Assembly: GCA_030429565.1 (NCBI GenBank)
Contig: JAUIFE010000015.1
Span: 62,001-126,000, forward strand
From: Holophagae bacterium
GTDB lineage: Bacteria > Acidobacteriota > Holophagae > Acanthopleuribacterales > Acanthopleuribacteraceae
Direction: 5' to 3'
DNA length: 64,000 nt
The notes under the pieces are model-generated. The model ran no database searches. It worked only from the letters and a program-made list of their open reading frames with translations, and had not been told where the DNA came from. The translations under genes were made by a program, and so were the position numbers. Shown here piece after piece: positions 28,183 to 35,784 of this stretch. The number at the start of each line of letters is the position of its first letter. The stretch's first letter is position 1.

Positions 28183-29007
28183 GTGACCGAGCGCCATGGA
28201 TTTTTAGTTTCGCGATCCGAAATACAGGCCCGCATTATTGCCGGCAAGTTGCGCGATGAAGGTCTGGTCATCGATAAAGTTGTCGTCGACCCCAGCGGCT
28301 GGCAGGCCGTGCTCCATCAACGCAGCCGCCGCCCCACCGATTTCTTGGTCATCGATTTCGACAGCGATCCGCTGATCGCGCTCAGCTTACTCGACGAACT
28401 ACACGCCTCACCCGAATGGCACAACATCCCGGTCTTTTTTGTCAGTCGCTCCATCAGCGAAAACGAAATCGAACGGTTTCTCACCAAATTGCGGGTCTGC
28501 TTTGTTCAAATCCCCGCCCCTAAAAATCAATTGGCCGGCCTCATCAACGATTACCTCAATCAATGCGCGGCCGACCGTCACCAAGGCAACCTGGCTGAAA
28601 ACCCCTTGCCCGCCAAGGCCAAGGCCTACCACTTAGTGCGCGGCAAACCCCACTTCCTACCCGCCGACACCAACTTAACCGAAGTGCGCAACTACATGAT
28701 TCGCCACAACGCGACCTACGTTCTGACCTACGACAACGACGAACTGGCGATTCACACCATGCGCGATCATTTACGCGCCGTCAATGAGGGCGGCGACCCT
28801 GCAAGCCAAACGCTGCGCGGCCGACTGAACCAACACTTCCTGAGCCTTCAACACGACGTTGACTGGACCATTGCCTTCACCACTTTTGCAGGCAGCGGCG
28901 CACGCCACCTCATCCTGACCGACGGCGACGAGGTCGTCGGCGTCATCGAACCGGAGTGCTTTCACAAAATCGTCATGCGGCGCGTCTTCCTGTCTGAGTT
29001 CAAATAA
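28183..29007 (+). CDS. Receiver-like plus CBS-like regulatory protein
   Basis: A 274-residue cytoplasmic protein beginning at GTG with AAGGAA upstream. Residues 1-125 look like a response-regulator receiver fold: FLVSRSEIQARIIAGKL, then FLVIDFDSD with a plausible acceptor Asp, and PVFFVSRSISENEIERFLTKL. The C-terminal half contains two CBS-like stretches (KPHFLPADTNLTEVRNYMIRHNATYVLTYDNDELAI and ARHLILTDGDEVVGVIEPE), suggesting an adenylate-type ligand pocket. It starts 18 bp after ctaA. The combination is unusual, and I assign no specific role. Confidence 0.7.
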   Translation: MTERHGFLVSRSEIQARIIAGKLRDEGLVIDKVVVDPSGWQAVLHQRSRRPTDFLVIDFDSDPLIALSLLDELHASPEWHNIPVFFVSRSISENEIERFLTKLRVCFVQIPAPKNQLAGLINDYLNQCAADRHQGNLAENPLPAKAKAYHLVRGKPHFLPADTNLTEVRNYMIRHNATYVLTYDNDELAIHTMRDHLRAVNEGGDPASQTLRGRLNQHFLSLQHDVDWTIAFTTFAGSGARHLILTDGDEVVGVIEPECFHKIVMRRVFLSEFK

Positions 29008-29025
29008 GTCGGCCTTAAAACGACA

Positions 29026-29049
29026 AAAACCCACCGGGCGGCGGGTTTT
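29026..29049 (+). terminator. Intrinsic terminator after the receiver/CBS-like gene
   Basis: AAAACCCACC and GGCGGGTTTT form a 9-pair stem with one mismatch around GGGC, 18 bp after the stop codon of the upstream gene. It is followed by TTTTC and should end the ctaA transcript. Confidence 0.75.
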
Positions 29050-29063
29050 CTGGAGCGGAAGAT

Positions 29064-29172
29064 GGGGATGTAATCGTGAATGGAGGGAAAAAAAAGGTGG
29101 GACATTGTTTGGAGGGATTGTGTTTGGTGGGAAAAAGAAAGGTGGGACAAAAAAAGGCGGTCTTACATCCCC
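29064..29172. repeat. 15-bp G-rich minisatellite flanked by a 10-bp inverted repeat
   Basis: G-rich cores GGAGGG or GGTGGG start at 29082, 29096, 29111, 29126 and 29141, with a decayed GGCGG at 29156. The period is 14-15 bp, with A- and T-rich spacers between cores. The array is enclosed by a perfect inverted repeat, GGGGATGTAA (29064-29073) and TTACATCCCC (29163-29172). The G-runs could form a long-loop quadruplex on the plus strand. Open frames crossing it are low-complexity products of the repeat and have no ribosome site. It lies between a terminator and the promoter of the next gene. Confidence 0.85.
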
Positions 29173-29299
29173 GCCGGTATTCTAGCACAAACCAGGCTGC
29201 AACAAAAAGGAATCACGGTCATAAGGCGCTCGCCCCCGAAGCGTCAGGTCAAAAGAGGTAAGGACCTGCCGGCATTAATGGTTTTAGACGCCGGCCGCC

Positions 29300-29328
29300 T
29301 TGACATCAAACGGGGGGTTTCCTAAACT
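29300..29328 (+). promoter_or_regulatory. Promoter of the TPR membrane protein gene
   Basis: A consensus -35 TTGACA (29300-29305) is followed 17 bp later by TAAACT (29323-29328). The -10 lies in an imperfect hairpin formed by CCTAAACT (29321-29328) and AGTTTTAGG (29338-29346). These arms resemble the termini of the MITE-like family, so this may be a collapsed copy or an operator. Which of the two cannot be decided from the sequence. Confidence 0.65.
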
Positions 29329-29374
29329 GAGGAACGGAGTTTTAGGTACATGAATCACTAGGCTGGATGGGTTT

Positions 29375-31357
29375 ATGAGCGAAAACGTTGAGGATCTCTA
29401 CCTCAAGGGTTTTATGGCGTTCAGTGCGAAAAACTATGCTGAAGCTAAGTCTTATTGGGAAAAAGTACTCCAACTGTCACCCGATCACCAACAGGCGCAA
29501 AAGGGTCTTCGCGACCTTATGCAAGCCGCAAATGGTGGATCCGCGGCGGGCGCCGCGGCCGGCCAAACCTCCCAGAGCGGCGCAAAAAAGCGCAGCTCCA
29601 AAGAGATTTTGCAGGAAATCAAACGCCTTTACGGCGCCAAGCAATACCAAGAGGCGCGTCGCTTGTGCGAATACCTGCTAAAGAAACACCCCAACAACAA
29701 CGATCTCAAGGGATTGTTCAAAAAAATCGACGCCCGTTACCGCGCCACGCAGTCCCAATCAGGCGCACGCGCACCGAGCGATAAAAGTTCACCCGACCTT
29801 GAGTCGACCATGTATTACACTTCCAAGGCGGAAGCGTTTGTCGACGGCGAGGGAGACGAGGGCGGCGACAACGCAGCCGAGGTCGAACGCCTGACACAAC
29901 AAGGCGTTCAGCTTTACGAAGTGCAAGATTACGACCGCGCCCTAGCTGCGTGGCGGCAAGCGTTGGCCCTGGACCCCGGCAACCGCATCGTTCAGGATTA
30001 CATCACCAACGTCAGCGCCATGCTCGCCGAAGAACAGCAAGCGGCGCCAGAGCCCGAACCGGCGCCCGTTGCGGCCGCCCCAGCCGCCCCAACGCCGCCC
30101 CCGGCGACCGACGGCAAAGCCGGCCCCTCCAAAGAGGCCTTGCTCAACACCTACAACGAAGGCCTGCAACTTTACGAGTCCGGTCAATACGCGGCCGCCA
30201 TGGAAAAATGGCACTATATTCTCGAGTTTCACCCCAACCACAAAGAGACCCAGCAGTGCCTCGAAAAAACCAAGGTCGCGCTGGAGCAGCAACAGCAGTA
30301 CAAAACCGACCTTGAGCAGGCCAAAAAAGCGCTGCTCGGCGGCGACCATGAAGAAGCGGAACGCTTGGTGAAAGCGCTCGCGAAAAAGGCCCCCGATCTG
30401 GACGGTTTAACCGCGCTGAAAAACTCGATTGAAAACCGCAAAAAACAGATCAACGAAATCCGCAGCCTTGAGCTCGAGGAAGACGGTGGCAAAAGCAAAG
30501 CCAAAGCCGGCCCCTCGGACGAGGAAATCACCAAGTTCTTCACACCCGACGAAGAAGGCGCCACTGATACACGCCAGGTCACCAAAATCATCAAGGTCCG
30601 CAAGGAAAAGAAACCCATCAATAAATGGTTGTGGTTTGGCGCACCGACCCTCACCTTGAGCTTGGTCGCCGGCTTATACTTCGGCTTCCAATACATGGAA
30701 CACCTGCAAGAACAAAAACTGGCGGAACCTCAGGAAGAGATCATCCCTACCGCGACCCAAATCGACTGGAACAGCGATCTGCAGAAAGTTACCGATTTCA
30801 GCACCTACGCCAACGAGTACGTTTCTTCGCAAGAACCGGCTCTAGCCGTCCTCGCCTACCGTCGTGTCCGTGAGATTGCCACGCCGCGCATCGCTGAACT
30901 CAACGCGGTCGAACCCTCGAAACGCACGTTTGAGGACAAGGACGAGTTATCACGCCTTTCCGAAATGTCGATTGAAGCGAAAGCCGCCCTGGCCGCTCAA
31001 GAAGAGAAGCTAACTCCTCCCGAGGAAGGCGCCGATCTCGCCAAAGCCATTCGCCAGGCGCAAAGTGACATGCAACGCAACCGTTACCAAGAAGCGGCGG
31101 ATCGCCTGACCCCGTTTCTGGGCGGCAACCTGGACAACATTGAAATGCTAAACCTGCTCGGTGACGCCCACGAAGCCTTGGCCGTCGCCGGCCTTAAGGA
31201 CAAAAAGCTGACCGACGCGGTAACCCACTTCCGTTATGCCGCGGTGTTAAAAACCGCCTTTGTGATGCCACGACGTAATCTTGAGGTGATCGAACGTTTC
31301 TTTAACGGTAAGATCTCCGAAAACGAAAAGGACCAGTGGTTCTACTTCCACATCTAG
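29375..31357 (+). CDS. TPR protein with a single transmembrane segment
   Basis: A 660-residue protein. The N-terminal 370 residues carry at least four TPR blocks (residues 5-50, about 75-115, 170-215 and 245-330) linked by Ala/Pro-rich spacers. One membrane helix follows near residue 418 (WLWFGAPTLTLSLVAGLYFGFQ) after a basic KIIKVRKEKKPINK stretch. The 220-residue C-terminal part contains further TPR-like helices (YQEAADRLTPFLGGNL and DAVTHFRYAAVLKTAF). Topology should be N-terminus in the cytoplasm and C-terminus outside. It is probably co-transcribed with the zinc-ribbon membrane gene 70 bp downstream. The ribosome site is weak and the function unknown. Confidence 0.82.
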   Translation: MSENVEDLYLKGFMAFSAKNYAEAKSYWEKVLQLSPDHQQAQKGLRDLMQAANGGSAAGAAAGQTSQSGAKKRSSKEILQEIKRLYGAKQYQEARRLCEYLLKKHPNNNDLKGLFKKIDARYRATQSQSGARAPSDKSSPDLESTMYYTSKAEAFVDGEGDEGGDNAAEVERLTQQGVQLYEVQDYDRALAAWRQALALDPGNRIVQDYITNVSAMLAEEQQAAPEPEPAPVAAAPAAPTPPPATDGKAGPSKEALLNTYNEGLQLYESGQYAAAMEKWHYILEFHPNHKETQQCLEKTKVALEQQQQYKTDLEQAKKALLGGDHEEAERLVKALAKKAPDLDGLTALKNSIENRKKQINEIRSLELEEDGGKSKAKAGPSDEEITKFFTPDEEGATDTRQVTKIIKVRKEKKPINKWLWFGAPTLTLSLVAGLYFGFQYMEHLQEQKLAEPQEEIIPTATQIDWNSDLQKVTDFSTYANEYVSSQEPALAVLAYRRVREIATPRIAELNAVEPSKRTFEDKDELSRLSEMSIEAKAALAAQEEKLTPPEEGADLAKAIRQAQSDMQRNRYQEAADRLTPFLGGNLDNIEMLNLLGDAHEALAVAGLKDKKLTDAVTHFRYAAVLKTAFVMPRRNLEVIERFFNGKISENEKDQWFYFHI

Positions 31358-31427
31358 CGCCACGCGGTTCTTTTCCGTCACCAACCAACGGGCCCACGCG
31401 GCCCGTTGAAGAACCGCTGAGGAAACC

Positions 31428-32018
31428 GTGAACCTTTGTTTTGTGTGTGGTGCCGGCCTTGACGCGGAAAAACCGCAATGCCCGCAATGCAGTACACCCC
31501 TTACCGACCTCGTCCACTTCATGAAGGTCTACCAAAAACCGCGTTTCCTGTTCGGTTCACGCAAACAAGCCGGTCTGCCGACCAGCGTCGGCCCGACCCA
31601 AGCGCCCCCGCCCAATCCAGCCCCGCTCAAAAAAGAGCCCAAAGTCGCCAAACCCTTTATGGCCGATGAACCGCTGGACCGTCTGGACCTCATTCGCAAT
31701 CGCGACCCAATCATCGAAGACGAAAAACCCCCCCAAGAGAACAGCACCCCGCTCAAACAGCGCGCCCCGGCTCACGTGGCCGACTTGGCCTTGGTTTTCA
31801 CGTTAAACGGCATGATTCTCCAAATCATCCTTTGGTTTTCGCACCGTAATTTCCAGGACTTGGTGACCTTCAGCCTGTTGCCAATTCTGTTTGTCTTGTT
31901 GTGCTTTACTTTTCTGTACTTCTGGCTGTTCCTCGGTCTTTTCAAAAAAACCCTGGGCGCCTTGCTGATCGAACAATACACGGCGGCTTCGCAAAAACAA
32001 TCGCCACCGCTGCCATAA
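31428..32018 (+). CDS. Zinc-ribbon membrane protein, RDD-like
   Basis: A 196-residue protein starting at GTG with TGAGGAA upstream. The N-terminus is a compact zinc ribbon, CFVCGAGL with QCPQCSTPL. A Pro-rich, Lys-rich linker leads to about residue 110. The C-terminal 80 residues hold two membrane helices, and the sequences RAPAHVADLALVFTLN and FLYFWLFLGLFKKTLGALL recall the RDD membrane family. It ends at a terminator shared with the convergent DUF1573 gene. The resemblance to RDD is by eye only. Confidence 0.72.
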   Translation: MNLCFVCGAGLDAEKPQCPQCSTPLTDLVHFMKVYQKPRFLFGSRKQAGLPTSVGPTQAPPPNPAPLKKEPKVAKPFMADEPLDRLDLIRNRDPIIEDEKPPQENSTPLKQRAPAHVADLALVFTLNGMILQIILWFSHRNFQDLVTFSLLPILFVLLCFTFLYFWLFLGLFKKTLGALLIEQYTAASQKQSPPLP

Positions 32019-32057
32019 AAAAAGCCGATCTCTCGCACTGAGAAATCGGCTTTTTTT
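32017..32057. terminator. Bidirectional intrinsic terminator
   Basis: AAAAAAAGCCGAT and ATCGGCTTTTTTT enclose the loop CTCTCGCACTGAGAA (inner CTC/GAG pairs extend the stem). The A run on one side and T run on the other allow termination of both the zinc-ribbon gene and the convergent DUF1573 gene. Confidence 0.93.
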
Positions 32058-32098
32058 GCATGGAGGGATCCGAAACGGATCGCCCAAGTGCGACGAAA

Positions 32099-33109
32099 TT
32101 ATTTCGAAGGTGGCGGCTCAACAACACTGCCGCGAACAGGAATGCGCAGGGTCGACTGTTCTTCGATGCTGGTGTTCAACGTAATGGAACCATCGAATTT
32201 GCCAACAGGTGCATCGTCCTTCAAAACGATTTTCAAACGTTTCTCGTGACCGAGGTTTTCAGCCAATTCAACATCCAAGTATTCAAGTGAAGACTTGATG
32301 TCGCTGACTTCAAAACTATCGCCCTTGCTGGACTCAACCCGCAACGAAATCTGGCGCGTCTTGCCTTTTTGAGAAGCGAACAAGAAAACGGAACCAGGCG
32401 TCACACGCAGGGGTTTTTCGATGTTCACGGTCACAGTGGAACGCATGTCGCCCTGGGTTTTGCTGTTGGTTTTGAAGTTGATGAAACCGGTCAAACGGTT
32501 TTTACCTTCAGGGAACTTGTTGCCGTCAACGGTAACCTTGATTTCAAAGGTTTTGTCGTCTTTGCGGATCGCTTCGGCTTTCAAGAACTCAGGCTGAGCT
32601 TTCACTTCGGTGACTTCCAACTTGTCGAGCTTGTTGCTGCTGACAACGATGTTTTGCGAGGTCACTTCGCCCAATTTGGCGCGGGGGAAGAAAAGGCTAA
32701 CCGGCTTGGCAACGATGTCGGCAACAACATTGGCGGTAATTTTCACCATCGTTTTGGCGGGCGCACCATTGGTGTCGATTTCGTTGGTTTCAATCGTGAT
32801 TGTTTTGTTGATCTTGCCGGAAAAACGTTCCGAGTTAAAGGTCACGGGAATTTCACCGGATTCACCAGGCTGGTAAACCGCTTTTTTAGGTTTTGCAGAC
32901 GTACAACCACAAGACGTTTTCACGTCTTTGATTTCGAGGGGCGCATCACCGGTATTTTTAAAATTAAAAACCGTGGATACTTTTTCACCTTTATCGATGT
33001 CGCCGAAGTCGTGTTGCGACTTCTCCATTTCGAGCTTGGGACCGGCCAAAGCCAAACCGAACATCAAACTAACGGCAATCAAGATTAGGGGTTTCATTGT
33101 AGTTTTCAT
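32099..33109 (-). CDS. Exported DUF1573 protein
   Basis: A 336-residue secreted or periplasmic protein. After a signal peptide (about residues 6-24, ILIAVSLMFGLALAG) comes a DUF1573/ASH-type immunoglobulin-like domain with HDFGDIDKGEKVSTVFNFKNTG and the hallmark VKTSCGCTSAKPKK. Two further beta-rich repeats follow, each ending in ITIETNEIDT- or TGFINFKTNS-like strands. It probably binds or scaffolds proteins in the envelope. The ATG at 33109 follows CGGAGGTAG, and a second ATG four codons later is also usable. The longer frame to 33178 lacks a ribosome site. Confidence 0.85.
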   Translation of the reverse strand: MKTTMKPLILIAVSLMFGLALAGPKLEMEKSQHDFGDIDKGEKVSTVFNFKNTGDAPLEIKDVKTSCGCTSAKPKKAVYQPGESGEIPVTFNSERFSGKINKTITIETNEIDTNGAPAKTMVKITANVVADIVAKPVSLFFPRAKLGEVTSQNIVVSSNKLDKLEVTEVKAQPEFLKAEAIRKDDKTFEIKVTVDGNKFPEGKNRLTGFINFKTNSKTQGDMRSTVTVNIEKPLRVTPGSVFLFASQKGKTRQISLRVESSKGDSFEVSDIKSSLEYLDVELAENLGHEKRLKIVLKDDAPVGKFDGSITLNTSIEEQSTLRIPVRGSVVEPPPSK

Positions 33110-33796
33110 GAAAAGACTACCTCCGGATATCCCGCAAAAAGCAGGGTAAACAATAAGCAAATAGGGGCATGTTAGCATTTTAGCGGCGGGTTGTCATCTG
33201 GACCGCGCTCGGGCGACAAGGCAAACCCGGGTCGATTTATCCGAAAAAAGTGGCTCGACGCAAAAGACGTCAAGCTGTTGCCAGGCAAGCGCCGAGGTCG
33301 TTTTCCACAAGCACACCGAAATAAAAATGACAAAAATCACCAAACCATGGCCGCTGTTTGTGCGTAACCTAAAACGTCTGCAAAGTCAAAGACTTTCAGA
33401 TAAGGGCCACCCAAGCGCCGATCCGTTCCAACCGATTGGGTTGCCCTTGAGGCGTCTCGCCTCGTCTTGCCGGGCTCTTGCGCCGCACCGCCGGCCCCAA
33501 TCCACCGCCCCGGTCAACACGCTGCACCCTACCGCACCCGTGCGGTTTTCGTTTCGCCGCCCCGACAACTTCACCCCGGCACTTCGCCACCCAAAACCGA
33601 CGGTTATGTGCACCATGGCTTGACCCGCGACACATCGATCGGCCGGTTTTGCGTTGCGACCTTTTCCAGCATGTTTGACATAGGACGCAAAGCGGTACAG
33701 GATTGCACGAGAACCCGCCGTGCCGCCGCCTGTGATAACATGACCTATTTGAAGGGTATGACTGGATTCGGAGCCCAGGCCGACAGCCTTGTATTA
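33110..33796. other. Divergent intergenic region
   Basis: This 687-bp gap separates two divergent exported-protein genes. The plus-strand frame of the following gene stays open back to 33467, but that extension is Pro/His/Arg-rich with no ribosome site and reads as non-coding. No repeat copy, RNA gene or clear promoter pair was recognised. Confidence 0.45.
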
Positions 33797-35116
33797 ATGA
33801 CGGAGACGCGTTTGAAAAAAGAAAAGAATTCATCGTGTTTGTCCCGCTTGATGTGGACCTGCGCCTCGCTTTTTATCCTAATGATTCTCTTCGCTGTCGG
33901 CGTTGGTTACTTCACCATAGTTCAGCTCGAAGGCGTCGAAAATCAAAGCATTGTGCCCCTAGAGCGAGAAGAAACACTCGGACTGAGCGAAGACGAACCG
34001 CTGGTTTTTATCAATGAAGACGGCGAACCCATGCCCAAACCCATTCGGGTTAAGATTTATGCGCGCGGCTGTATTCTCAAAATTAAACCCTCGAACCAAG
34101 ACGGCAAAATCAGCCTGACGGGTGATTACGACGAAGGTAATTTCACACTGGAAACCGACCTCGTTGAGCGCGATGATCACATTGAGTACCGCATGCGTTT
34201 TGATTCCAGCCTGCCGTTCATGTTTGTCGACAACGACAACGGCGGCATTCCCAACAACCTCACGCTCTTTTTGCCGAAAAACGCCCCTGTCAATTTGGAC
34301 CTGGATATGGGCATTGGTGAAGGCAATTTCGATCTCTCCGGCGTGCCCCTGCAGGCCCTCGATATGCGCGTAAAAATGGGTGAATTCCGCCTGCACAGTA
34401 AAGAGCGCAACCCCATTCAAGCCGAATCCTTTTATGTCAAAGGCGCCATGGGCGAAATGACCGTTGAGGACATTCAGAATTACAACTTCGAGTCTGGTGA
34501 AGTCAACATGCGCATGGGCGAAGGCCGCGTGCTCAACAGCGGCCGCTTCACCCGTGACACCAACCTCAAAGTCTCCATGAAAATGGGAGAGATGGTGCTT
34601 AAGGTACCCGATGATATTCGCATTAACCGGGATGCTCATGTGGTCATGGGCCAGCTAGACGCACCGCGCCCCAGTGAAGGCGACGTCACCTTAAATCTCA
34701 AAGCCAACGTCGTTATGGGCGACATGGTCATCCGCCAGGGCACGAACAAACGGTTGGTGACCGACATCTTGCAATCCATTGCCATGGAACAAGGTGCCGA
34801 CGCCGCGATTGCCAAATATTACGAGTTGCAAGCCACCGAGCAGGGCAACTTCAAATTCGGCGCTTTCGCACTTGAACGCCTGGGCTACGAGCTCATGGAA
34901 CAGAGCCAAACCGCCGAGGCGGTCAAAATACTTGAGTTTAATATTCAGTTGTTTCCCGAATACGCCGGCTCTTACAAGGCGCTGGCGGAAGCACACGCCA
35001 TGAGTGGCAACCTGCCCGCTGCGATCAAGGCAATGGAACAGGGCCTCAAGGTCAATCCCGACTGGCGCAGCGGCAAACGCTTGCTTAAAAAGCTGCAACA
35101 ACAGCGCGATAAATAA
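33797..35116 (+). CDS. Membrane-anchored toastrack-like/TPR protein
   Basis: A 439-residue protein with a single N-terminal membrane helix (about residues 16-40, MWTCASLFILMILFAVGVGYF). The middle, about residues 75-330, is a beta-rich repeated region. Successive strands end in Met-Gly-(Glu/Asp/Gln): VKMGEF, AMGEM, RMGEGR, MKMGEM, VMGQL and VMGDM. This recalls the toastrack/DUF4097 fold of LiaF-type envelope-stress proteins. The C-terminus has two or three TPR units (EQSQTAEAVKILEFNIQLFPEYAGSYKALAEAH). Start choice is uncertain: ATG 33797 has no ribosome site, while TTG 33812 has CGGAG 6 bp upstream. Confidence 0.72.
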   Translation: MTETRLKKEKNSSCLSRLMWTCASLFILMILFAVGVGYFTIVQLEGVENQSIVPLEREETLGLSEDEPLVFINEDGEPMPKPIRVKIYARGCILKIKPSNQDGKISLTGDYDEGNFTLETDLVERDDHIEYRMRFDSSLPFMFVDNDNGGIPNNLTLFLPKNAPVNLDLDMGIGEGNFDLSGVPLQALDMRVKMGEFRLHSKERNPIQAESFYVKGAMGEMTVEDIQNYNFESGEVNMRMGEGRVLNSGRFTRDTNLKVSMKMGEMVLKVPDDIRINRDAHVVMGQLDAPRPSEGDVTLNLKANVVMGDMVIRQGTNKRLVTDILQSIAMEQGADAAIAKYYELQATEQGNFKFGAFALERLGYELMEQSQTAEAVKILEFNIQLFPEYAGSYKALAEAHAMSGNLPAAIKAMEQGLKVNPDWRSGKRLLKKLQQQRDK

Positions 35117-35148
35117 ACCTTAGCCCGCGATTCTGATCCGGAGGACCT

Positions 35149-35769
35149 TTGTCGACCGCTTCTCCCCCAAACCACCAGCCCCTGCGCATTGTGTTGACCG
35201 GCGGTCCCGGCGGCGGCAAAACCACGGCGGCCGACATGTTCCGCCGCGAAATCGGCGACCGGGTGGTGATCGTCCCCGAAACGGCGACACTTTTGTTTTC
35301 CGGCGGTTTTCCCCGCTGCCACAATCCCTCGGCGGTGCAAGCCACCCAAAGGGCGATCTACAACGTCCAGCGCAACCTAGAAGACATCCACAGCGCCGAA
35401 TTTCCCCAGCGAGTGCTGCTATGCGATCGCGGTACCGTTGACGGCGCAGCCTATTGGCCCGAGGGTCCCGACCACTTTTTTTCGTCGCTGGGCACCAGTT
35501 TGGCTTCGGAACTGGCCCGGTACGACGCGGTTATTTTCTTTGAGACAGCAGCAGCCGGCGACATTTCGATTGAGGGCGGCAACCCAACCCGAACAGAGAG
35601 TTTGGCTGAAGCGGTCGCGCTTGACCACCGCCTGCGCGCGCTCTGGTCGCAACATCCGCGCTTCCACTTGGTGCAGCATGCGACCTCTTTTTTCAAAAAA
35701 ATCACCTTTGGCTTAGCCCATATCGAAAGCTTGGTGGCCAGTCTCAAACAGCCCAACAACACCGATTAA
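35149..35769 (+). CDS. P-loop ATPase/kinase-like protein
   Basis: A 206-residue soluble protein with Walker A GGPGGGKTTAADMF at about residues 18-31. It also has IVPETATLLFSGGFPRC, LLCDRGTVDGAAYWP and a TESLAEAVALDHRLRALW segment. These match the AAA_28/NadR-like ATP-binding family, in which the CDRG motif supplies a metal ligand. Members resemble small-molecule kinases, but the substrate is not known. TTG at 35149 with GGAGG 4 bp upstream is the start. The gene follows the toastrack protein by 32 bp and converges with the kinase gene, with 15 bp between stops. Confidence 0.8.
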   Translation: MSTASPPNHQPLRIVLTGGPGGGKTTAADMFRREIGDRVVIVPETATLLFSGGFPRCHNPSAVQATQRAIYNVQRNLEDIHSAEFPQRVLLCDRGTVDGAAYWPEGPDHFFSSLGTSLASELARYDAVIFFETAAAGDISIEGGNPTRTESLAEAVALDHRLRALWSQHPRFHLVQHATSFFKKITFGLAHIESLVASLKQPNNTD

Positions 35770-35784
35770 TCACATCGGTACCGG

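Noticed and set aside
29064..29172. CRISPR array
   Set aside because: The unit is only about 15 bp with no unique spacers, and no cas gene is present anywhere in the window.
29076..29325. Short Trp/Lys-rich open frames
   Set aside because: They are translations of the 15-bp minisatellite in different frames, without ribosome sites.
33467..33796. 110-codon N-terminal extension of the toastrack-TPR protein
   Set aside because: The extension is Pro/His/Arg-rich, has no ribosome site and would place the membrane helix far inside the protein.
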